Notes under the pieces: model-generated | The model's database searches: none | What the model saw: only the letters and a program-made list of their open reading frames with translations | Told to the model about the DNA's origin: nothing | Position numbers and translations under genes: made by a program | Shown: positions 1 to 4,980 of the stretch, in pieces | Numbering within the stretch: position 1 is the first letter of the stretch | How the letters are laid out: each line of letters begins with the position of its first letter | Assembly: GCA_024638355.1 (NCBI GenBank) | Contig: JAHEKO010000180.1 | Span: 1-5,769 of the forward strand | Origin: Acidobacteriota bacterium | GTDB taxonomy: Bacteria > Acidobacteriota > Thermoanaerobaculia > Multivoradales > JAHEKO01 | DNA: 5,769 nucleotides | Direction: 5' to 3'

Positions 1-458
1 GGCGCGGCGCCGCCGACACCCTGGTCTTCACCGATGCCCAGTACTGGGAGTCGGTGGCGAACCCGACCTCCTTCGCCAACCGGACCGTCAGCTTCGCTCT
101 CCACGACACCCACTGCGTGTTCATCGGACTGTCGATGACCGACATGAATCTCATGCGCTGGCTGGGCGGCCGCTACGTCGAGATCCAGGAGGACAAGCTG
201 TCCGAGGTGCGGATGGAGGCACAGGCCCTGCGCGACGACGACCCGAAGGAGAAGCGGATCAAGGTCAAGACCCTGCAGAACGCTCCCGACCGGTTCGAGC
301 GCGCCCTCGGCAAGCACTACTGGGTGCGCACGGCGCGATCCGACCCGAGCGGCCTGATTACCCGGCATCTGGAGCGGCGCGGCGTGGCCGGCGTCGAGGT
401 TGCCGATTGGACGGCCGACTTCGCAGATCTGATGCGGAGCTGCTTCCCGGCGGCCTGA
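1..458 (+). CDS. SIR2-family protein, C-terminal part (5' end outside window)
   Basis: The frame is open from the left edge (first full codon at 3) to TGA at 456-458, giving about 151 residues. A GTG at 54 could be called as a start, but the residues before it (LVFTDAQYWESV) fit the family, so the gene is cut by the window. Residues 7-15 (LVFTDAQYW) and 34-50 (HDTHCVFIGLSMTDMNL) match the end of the SIR2-like Rossmann domain, where a hydrophobic strand is followed by G-x-S-x-T-D. The C-terminal part, with HYWVRT near residue 105 and a GLI...RRGV segment, resembles the tail of stand-alone bacterial SIR2-family proteins. SIR2-like domains bind NAD+ and either deacylate proteins or hydrolyse NAD+; several stand-alone or fused versions act in anti-phage abortive infection. 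The catalytic Asn/His part would lie upstream, so activity cannot be judged. Family assignment is fairly sure; a defence role is inference. Confidence 0.8.
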   Translation, partial: RGAADTLVFTDAQYWESVANPTSFANRTVSFALHDTHCVFIGLSMTDMNLMRWLGGRYVEIQEDKLSEVRMEAQALRDDDPKEKRIKVKTLQNAPDRFERALGKHYWVRTARSDPSGLITRHLERRGVAGVEVADWTADFADLMRSCFPAA

Positions 459-463
459 AACAG

Positions 464-487
464 GCAAGGGCCGCAAGCGGCCCTTGC
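464..487 (+). terminator. Hairpin after the SIR2-family gene, probable terminator
   Basis: A perfect inverted repeat lies six bases after the TGA: GCAAGGGCCGC (464-474) pairs with GCGGCCCTTGC (477-487). The practical form is a 10-bp stem closed by a CAAG tetraloop. No true U-tract follows on the + strand (GGTCGAGTTTCCC), so it is not a textbook intrinsic terminator, but a strong GC stem directly after a stop fits transcript end formation or 3'-end protection in a high-GC genome. On the - strand the same stem lies about 140 bases after the end of the convergent deaminase gene and could serve both transcripts. Confidence 0.6.
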
Positions 488-628
488 GGTCGAGTTTCCC
501 GTCGTCCCGAGACGGCGACGAGGGTCAATTGGAGTCCCTCGCCGCACCCGAAAGGCTAGCACGCCCCTGGTGTTCTCGACCTTCCGGCGAAGATCCACCG
601 GCCGATCGGCGCGGGGCTGCCCGACCGG
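488..628. other. Convergent intergenic region without a gene
   Basis: Between the hairpin and the stop of the deaminase gene I see no supportable coding sequence. Open frames crossing it on either strand are arginine- and proline-rich with no family resemblance, which is typical of GC-rich shadow frames. It contains two short palindromes, GCCGATCGGC (601-610) and CGGCTAGCCG (626-635). The second overlaps the deaminase stop codon. Neither has a loop that would make a good terminator. Confidence 0.5.
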
Positions 629-2038
629 CTAGCCGCGCCGCCGCGGGGCGATCAGGCGGCGGTATTCCTCGACCCTTTCGAGCACGGCGTCGACGTCCTC
701 GTTCAGCACCTCGCCCCCTTCGACCAGCACCCGGCCGTGGACCACGACCATCACGACGTCCGAGGCCCGGGTCGAATAGGTGAGAGCCGAGAACGGATCG
801 TAGAGCGGCCTCTGGTGATAGCCGCTCGGGTCGACGACGATCAGGTCCGCGAGCTTGCCCGGCTCGAGGGAGCCGATCTCGTGCTCGAGGTCGAGCGCTC
901 GTGCGCCGCCGATCGTCGCCATCCGTACCGCCTCGCGCGCGCTCACCAGGGTCGGATCGAAGTCCACCATCTTGTGGATCTTGGCCGCCGTGTCGATCTC
1001 GCTCCACAGATCGAGATCGTTGTTCGACGCCGGGCCGTCGGTGCCCAGGCCTACCGCGACTCCGGCGGCGAGCATCTTCGGCACCGGGGCGACCCCGGCC
1101 GCGACCTTCATGTTCGACTCCGGGCAGTGGGCGACGCCGACCCCACGCTCGGCCAGCAGCGCGATCTCCCCGTCGCTCGGCCACACCATGTGCGCGGCGA
1201 CGACCCGGGAATCCAGAATCCCCAGCTCGTCGGCATACTCGACCGAGCGCATGCCGGTGCGCTCGAGGAGCTGGTCGATCTCCGACCGGTCCTCGGCCAG
1301 GTGGATGAGAAGCGGCACGTCGTGCGTCGCCGCCAGCGCGTGCGCGGCCTGCAGATGCTCGGCCGAGACGGTGTAGGGCGCGTGCGGGGCGACCGCGGGG
1401 GTAATCCGCTCGTGCCCGCGCCAGCGCTCGACGAAGCGCTCGGTGTAGGCGATCGCTTCGTCCCAGCTCTTGTTGTCGGGCGCCGGGAAGTCGATGAGGG
1501 TCTCACCGACGACCGCGCGGATGCCGCAGCGCTCCGCCTCCTCGGCGATCGCGTCTTCGAAGTAGTACATGTCGACGAAGGTGGTGACGCCGCCGCGCAG
1601 CATCTCCAGGCAGGCGAGCCGGGTCCCCCAGCGCACGAACTCCTCGTCGACGAGGTCCGCTTCGGCCGGAAAGATCACCTCTTCGAGCCACTGCATCAGC
1701 GGCAGGTCGTCGGCCAGTCCGCGAAAGAGCGTCATCGGCGCATGGGTGTGCAGGTTGATCAGTCCCGGCAGCACGATCCGGCCCTCGGCGGACACCTCGC
1801 GCGCCGCCGGATACCGTTCGCGCAGCTCGGCGCTCGGACCCACCGCCTCGATGCGGGCGCCGCGCAGCGCTACCGCGCCGTCCTCGATGACCGTGCCGGC
1901 GGCGTCCATCGTGAGCACGGTGCCGCCTGCCAGAAGCCAGGTCTCGTCGGCTCCGGCCGCCTTCGAACCGGCCGGCTGGCAGGAGACGAGGAGAGAGGCG
2001 CAGAGGAGCGCGCACAAGAACCGCAGGGTCGTTCGCAT
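629..2038 (-). CDS. Lipoprotein-type amidohydrolase, MTA/SAH deaminase-like
   Basis: 469 residues, a usual length for the family plus a signal peptide. The chosen start is ATG at 2036-2038, preceded by GGAG (2044-2047, - strand) at 5-nt spacing. The open frame runs 55 codons further upstream to 2203, but that extension is basic, low in family likeness and crosses into the divergent gene. Residues 1-20 form a lipoprotein signal: basic n-region, hydrophobic core and lipobox LVSC with Cys20. The amidohydrolase core follows: HTH (H97, H99; first zinc ligands), APHAPYT with H219, IHLAED with H246 (zinc) and E249 (catalytic), H283, HCPESN, and GTDGPASNN with the metal Asp334. This set matches the 5'-methylthioadenosine/S-adenosylhomocysteine deaminase branch (hydrolytic deamination of the adenine ring to the inosyl product). 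The closing EPGKLADLIVVD strand returns to the small beta domain. The exact substrate is inference; related guanine, cytosine or chlorohydrolase-type enzymes share most motifs. Membrane anchoring is unusual for this family. Confidence 0.88.
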   Translation of the reverse strand: MRTTLRFLCALLCASLLVSCQPAGSKAAGADETWLLAGGTVLTMDAAGTVIEDGAVALRGARIEAVGPSAELRERYPAAREVSAEGRIVLPGLINLHTHAPMTLFRGLADDLPLMQWLEEVIFPAEADLVDEEFVRWGTRLACLEMLRGGVTTFVDMYYFEDAIAEEAERCGIRAVVGETLIDFPAPDNKSWDEAIAYTERFVERWRGHERITPAVAPHAPYTVSAEHLQAAHALAATHDVPLLIHLAEDRSEIDQLLERTGMRSVEYADELGILDSRVVAAHMVWPSDGEIALLAERGVGVAHCPESNMKVAAGVAPVPKMLAAGVAVGLGTDGPASNNDLDLWSEIDTAAKIHKMVDFDPTLVSAREAVRMATIGGARALDLEHEIGSLEPGKLADLIVVDPSGYHQRPLYDPFSALTYSTRASDVVMVVVHGRVLVEGGEVLNEDVDAVLERVEEYRRLIAPRRRG

Positions 2039-2043
2039 TTCAG

Positions 2044-2047
2044 CTCC
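2044..2047 (-). promoter_or_regulatory. Ribosome binding site of the deaminase gene
   Basis: On the - strand GGAG lies five bases before the ATG at 2038. It settles the start at the residue that begins the lipoprotein signal peptide, rather than the longer frame starting at 2203. Confidence 0.65.
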
Positions 2048-2066
2048 GTATCGATCGAATCGCGCA

Positions 2067-2072
2067 ATCCTA
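2067..2072 (-). promoter_or_regulatory. Possible extended -10 element for the deaminase gene
   Basis: Read on the - strand, TGGTAGGAT contains TAGGAT (2067-2072) preceded by TGn, which fits an extended -10 element of housekeeping sigma promoters. No good -35 hexamer is visible at the usual distance. A start site about 7 nt downstream would give a leader of about 20-25 nt with the GGAG ribosome site inside it. This is a weak pattern match only. Confidence 0.3.
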
Positions 2073-2083
2073 CCAGGCACTTT

Positions 2084-2113
2084 TTGACCGCGTCGTTCCG
2101 CGTGGACTAGTCT
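2084..2113 (+). promoter_or_regulatory. Possible sigma-70-type promoter for the secreted protein and methyltransferase
   Basis: TTGACC (2084-2089) matches five of six positions of the -35 consensus and is preceded by a T-run. TAGTCT (2108-2113), 18 bases downstream, is a poorer -10 with only three of six matches. The predicted start near 2120 would leave a short leader carrying AAGGAG before the ATG at 2136. It sits back to back with the deaminase upstream region, so the two directions may share a 97-bp control region. Confidence 0.38.
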
Positions 2114-2124
2114 GGCGCGACGAA

Positions 2125-2130
2125 AAGGAG
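2125..2130 (+). promoter_or_regulatory. Ribosome binding site of the secreted protein gene
   Basis: AAGGAG, a near-perfect Shine-Dalgarno sequence, lies five bases before ATG 2136. It supports that start and is the strongest ribosome site in the window. Confidence 0.8.
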
Positions 2131-2135
2131 ATCGT

Positions 2136-2765
2136 ATGTCGACCCGTTGGAGCACCTGGAGCACCAGCCTCTCCCTCGTGACGGTCCTCGCCGCGGCCGC
2201 CACGGCGTGGGGCGCCGAGATCCCGCCGCCGGCCGATCAGATTCACGCCGCGGTCGCCCCGGCTCCGCCCGAGCGACGCGACGCCGCGCGGGTGCTCGGC
2301 TACGACCCGGACGGAAGCCTGATCGAGCTGCGCGGCGGAAGCGGTGATCTGGTCTGCCTCGCCGACGACCCCGGCGACGAGCGCTTTCACGTCGCCTGCT
2401 ACCACGCCTCGCTCGAGCCGTTCATGGCGCGCGGTCGCGAGCTGCGGGCGCAGGGGGTCGAGCGCGCCGACATCCTGAGCATGCGGCGCGACGAGATCGC
2501 CGCCGGCGATCTCGCCTTTCCAGCGGGTCCGGCCGCTCTCTATTCGCTCACCGGGCCGCCGGGCAGCTTCGACGCGGAGACGCAGAGAGTCCTCGGCGGC
2601 AACCGCGTCTACTCGATCTACATCGCGGGCGCCACCGGCGAGACCACGGGCCTGCCGCTCGAGCCGATCGCCGACGACCAGCCCTGGCTGATGTCGCCGG
2701 GCGAGCCCTGGGCGCACATCATGATCGTGCAGCCGTCGCACCGCGATGGCGCCGAAGGCGACTGA
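2136..2765 (+). CDS. Secreted protein of unknown function
   Basis: 209 residues with an ATG start behind AAGGAG. Residues 1 to about 27 look like a Sec signal peptide: an Arg near the start, the core SLSLVTVLAAAATA, and small residues before Glu28 with cleavage likely after Ala24 or Ala27. No lipobox Cys is present. The mature part has two cysteines (C74 in DLVCLADDP, C88 in FHVACYH) that could pair after export. A conserved-looking block FHVACYH...LEPFMARGREL (84-104) is followed by a C-terminal block PWLMSPGEPWAHIMI (183-197). From memory, a PW-(L/I)M-x-PG...AHIM ending occurs in exported bacterial proteins without known function, but I cannot name the family. There are no transmembrane segments after the signal and no catalytic motif I recognise. 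The methyltransferase follows after nine bases, so the two are probably co-transcribed. Confidence 0.8.
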   Translation: MSTRWSTWSTSLSLVTVLAAAATAWGAEIPPPADQIHAAVAPAPPERRDAARVLGYDPDGSLIELRGGSGDLVCLADDPGDERFHVACYHASLEPFMARGRELRAQGVERADILSMRRDEIAAGDLAFPAGPAALYSLTGPPGSFDAETQRVLGGNRVYSIYIAGATGETTGLPLEPIADDQPWLMSPGEPWAHIMIVQPSHRDGAEGD

Positions 2766-2774
2766 CCAGCCGCT

Positions 2775-3674
2775 TTGACCTACCGGAGCCGCTCGGGCTT
2801 CCACCACCTCGTCTCCGTACCTCGCAAGATCTGGCGCCATCCCAACAACCGCGGGCGACGGCTGCGGCGTCTCGCCGCGTCGATAGCGTTCCAGCTGCGC
2901 AAGAGGCTGGGGCGGCTGCCGGCGACGCTGCCCCTCGGCGAGGAGCTGCGGGTGGTCGCCGATCGCCAGGCCGGCGGAGTGTCGAACCTGGTCTACTTCG
3001 GCAGCTACTTCGAGTATCACGAGCTTCGCTTCTGCGAGCGCTACCTGCGGCCGGGAGACCACGTCGTCGACGGCGGGGCCAATATCGGGCTGGTGTCGCT
3101 ACTGCTGAGCCGCTGGGTCGGCGTCGACGGCCGAGTGATCGCGTTCGAGCCCGCCCCCGCCGCGGCGAGTCTCCTGCGCCGTAACCTCGAGCTCAACCGC
3201 GTGACCCACGTCGAGGTCTTCGAGGCGGCGCTCGGCGGCACCGAGTGCGAGATGAGCCTGATCACCGACATGGACGTCAGCAACCAGCTCGTGCTCGAGG
3301 CGCCCGCCGACCACCTCGTCGCGACCGTCGCCGTGGTGCGGCTCGACGACGTGCTGCCCGGCGACGGGTCGTTCGCTCTCACCAAGCTCGACCTCGAGGG
3401 CGGCGAGCTCGCCGCGCTGCGCGGCGCCGAGGCGCTTCTCGAAGCGGGTCGGCTGCCGCTGATCCTGCTCGAGGCGTTGGATCCACAGCTGCACCGGCTG
3501 GGGGCCAGCCGCGACGAGCTTCTCGATCTGCTGCGCGACCACGGCTACCGGTTCGGCCGCTACGACGCCGATGCCGCCCGCCTCGCCTTCGAGGAGGCAC
3601 CGCGCGGCGGCAGCTTCCTGGCGGTTCGCGCGGAGAGCGTGCCGATCGTCGAGAGCCGCCTGGCTGGCCGCTAG
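2775..3674 (+). CDS. FkbM-family SAM-dependent methyltransferase
   Basis: 299 residues, a usual FkbM length. The only plausible start keeping the basic N-terminal region is TTG at 2775-2777: the frame is closed upstream by the TGA of the previous gene (2763-2765), and no ATG or GTG occurs before about residue 60. No clear Shine-Dalgarno precedes the TTG, so translation may depend on ribosomes finishing the upstream gene. A basic helical region (residues 15-50, RHPNNRG and RKRLGR) precedes the Rossmann methyltransferase fold. Motif I is VVDGGANIG (97-105), binding S-adenosylmethionine; VIAFEPAP (121-128) has the acidic residue for the SAM ribose; TKLDLEGGELAALRGAE (203-219) is the family's K-x-D-x-E-G-x-E block. 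FkbM enzymes O-methylate sugars or polyketides; in environmental bacteria many act on surface glycans or glycolipids. No glycosyltransferase is nearby, so the acceptor is unknown. Confidence 0.9.
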   Translation: MTYRSRSGFHHLVSVPRKIWRHPNNRGRRLRRLAASIAFQLRKRLGRLPATLPLGEELRVVADRQAGGVSNLVYFGSYFEYHELRFCERYLRPGDHVVDGGANIGLVSLLLSRWVGVDGRVIAFEPAPAAASLLRRNLELNRVTHVEVFEAALGGTECEMSLITDMDVSNQLVLEAPADHLVATVAVVRLDDVLPGDGSFALTKLDLEGGELAALRGAEALLEAGRLPLILLEALDPQLHRLGASRDELLDLLRDHGYRFGRYDADAARLAFEEAPRGGSFLAVRAESVPIVESRLAGR

Positions 3675-3698
3675 CCTGCCCTTCTCACCAGCTTTCTA
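3675..3698. other. Short convergent intergenic gap
   Basis: Only 24 bases separate the methyltransferase stop from the protease stop on the other strand. No hairpin terminator is visible, so the two transcripts probably overlap at their 3' ends. Confidence 0.5.
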
Positions 3699-4946
3699 CT
3701 AGCCCAGAACCAGGGTCGTGGAGCGGAAGTTGATCCCGTAGAAGCGAAAGCCGCGCAGCGCGTCGCGGCCGACGTTGCAATCCAGATACTCGGCGGCGCC
3801 GTCGACCAGAGCCTGGGTATAGACGTCGGCGCGCGTGATCCGGATGTCCGCGCGCGCCAGGCTGAGCGTCAGGAAGGGCAGGCGGTAGACCCGGATCTCG
3901 CGGACGCCGCCGACGCCACCCACCTTCACCCTCTGCGGATCGCCGATCGTGTCGATGCGATCCTCGAAGCGGCGATAGAACGGCGAATAGAAGAACGTTC
4001 GGTTCGACCCGGTGTCGAGCCGGCAGACCAGATCGCCTCCGAGCGCCTGCGCGCGCACCAGCGGCTCCTGGTCGTCGAACGCCAGATTGAAGCCCTTGCG
4101 CCGGGGCGGTCGCGCCGGAATCTCCATGGTGTTGTCGGACCAGAAGCGGACCTCGCCCAGCGCTTCGAGCATCGGGAATCCGACCAGCCCCGGAATTCGC
4201 CTGCCATCCGGGAACTTCAGGAGCTCGTCCGGAAAGACCAGGAATACGACGTGGCGGTAGTCGGCGCCGCCGAGCCGAGCCCGCGCGGCGACCGCCACAT
4301 CGGCCTCCGCCGGTACCCCGATGGAGGTCGAGACCCGGAGTCCGAGCGGGCGAATCTCCAGCTCCAGCCGCTCGGCCTCCGAGCGGGCGAGTACAGAGAA
4401 GTTGGCGCCGGTGTCGACGCGGAGCCGCACCGTGCGGTCACCGACGTCGAGCGGCACCCGGCCGTCGAGCCGCAGGCTGAGCCGGGTCGTCTTGTCCACC
4501 GCGACCGTCTGCGGCGGCACCTCCGCCAGCGCCGCCAGCAGCCGCGCCGTGTTGCGCACCTCGCCCTCCACGCCGGGGGCGCGGTAGCTCGCCGGCGCCG
4601 CGAGCAGCTCGCGCGCCGCGGCCAGCGCGAACGCGTACTCGTGCCGCCGCAGGTGGTTGGCCATCCGCAGGCGCAGGGCCTCGCCCGCCAGCGCGGGAGG
4701 CACCTCGCCCGCCTCGTGCAGGCCGCCGAGCGTGCGATTCGACGCGAGCGGCCGGTTGAAGGCATGCTGTACGGCGCCGGCGACGAAGCGCAGCTCGACC
4801 GGACCCGCGGGCGGCCCCTCCGGCACTCCTCCCAGGCGCTCGCGCAGCTCGAAGTAGTCGCGCCGCTGATAGAGCTCGAGGAGCTCGGCGACGTCGGCCG
4901 GCTGCCCGGCCGACGCGGCTCCCAAGAGAGCCGCCGCGGCGAACAA
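3699..4946 (-). CDS. Secreted retropepsin-like aspartic protease with two DTG lobes
   Basis: 415 residues from TTG 4946; the stop is TAG at 3699-3701. Counting from this start, residues 1-13 are a signal-like stretch without a basic n-region. The frame stays open upstream and adds LTVWRLAGFGL, so the true start is probably an unusual codon such as CTG at 4977-4979 or 4947-4949. Residues 18-150 are helical and may be TPR-like (LYQRRDYFELRERL; RLRMANHLRRHEYAFALAAARELL). Two retropepsin-like units follow. In lobe one VDTGANFS carries Asp178 and GLVGFPML (253-260) gives the hydrophobic-hydrophobic-Gly signature. In lobe two LDTGSNRT carries Asp311 and NVGRDALRGF (391-400) gives the second signature. 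An active aspartic protease needs two such Asp residues, supplied here in one chain. The likely role is peptide cleavage in the periplasm or outside the cell; the substrate is unknown. It lies directly downstream of the VPS10-like gene, probably in one transcript. Confidence 0.82.
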   Translation of the reverse strand: MFAAAALLGAASAGQPADVAELLELYQRRDYFELRERLGGVPEGPPAGPVELRFVAGAVQHAFNRPLASNRTLGGLHEAGEVPPALAGEALRLRMANHLRRHEYAFALAAARELLAAPASYRAPGVEGEVRNTARLLAALAEVPPQTVAVDKTTRLSLRLDGRVPLDVGDRTVRLRVDTGANFSVLARSEAERLELEIRPLGLRVSTSIGVPAEADVAVAARARLGGADYRHVVFLVFPDELLKFPDGRRIPGLVGFPMLEALGEVRFWSDNTMEIPARPPRRKGFNLAFDDQEPLVRAQALGGDLVCRLDTGSNRTFFYSPFYRRFEDRIDTIGDPQRVKVGGVGGVREIRVYRLPFLTLSLARADIRITRADVYTQALVDGAAEYLDCNVGRDALRGFRFYGINFRSTTLVLG

Positions 4947-4964
4947 CAGGCCGAAGCCGGCGAG

Positions 4965-4970
4965 CCTCCA
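4965..4970 (-). promoter_or_regulatory. TGGAGG Shine-Dalgarno-like site in the gap before the protease
   Basis: On the - strand TGGAGG lies 15 bases before CTG 4949 and 18 before TTG 4946, too far for a normal ribosome site for either. It falls inside the codons that would belong to an upstream-extended signal peptide, so it may be chance. It is recorded because it bears on the unresolved start of the protease. Confidence 0.25.
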
Positions 4971-4980
4971 GACGGTCAGG

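Noticed and set aside
54..56. GTG as the true start of the SIR2-family gene
   Set aside because: The frame is open to the window edge and the residues before it (LVFTDAQYW) fit the SIR2-like domain, so the gene is longer.
601..635. Palindromes GCCGATCGGC and CGGCTAGCCG as an attachment site or terminator
   Set aside because: They are short, have no loop, and such GC-rich self-complementary words are common by chance here; no mobile-element gene is nearby.
737..2110. Long open frame of 457 codons on the + strand, antisense to the deaminase
   Set aside because: It mirrors the deaminase codons, is rich in Arg, Asp, Gly and His with no family motif, and has no ribosome site. Long antisense frames are expected in high-GC genes.
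2039..2203. Upstream extension of the deaminase by 55 residues
   Set aside because: The extension overlaps the divergent gene, is basic and would bury the lipoprotein signal; the GGAG site favours the ATG at 2038.
2070..3062. Open frame of 330 codons on the - strand across the secreted protein and methyltransferase
   Set aside because: It spans two genes with clear signal peptide, ribosome site and family motifs on the other strand, and its own product has no recognisable domain.
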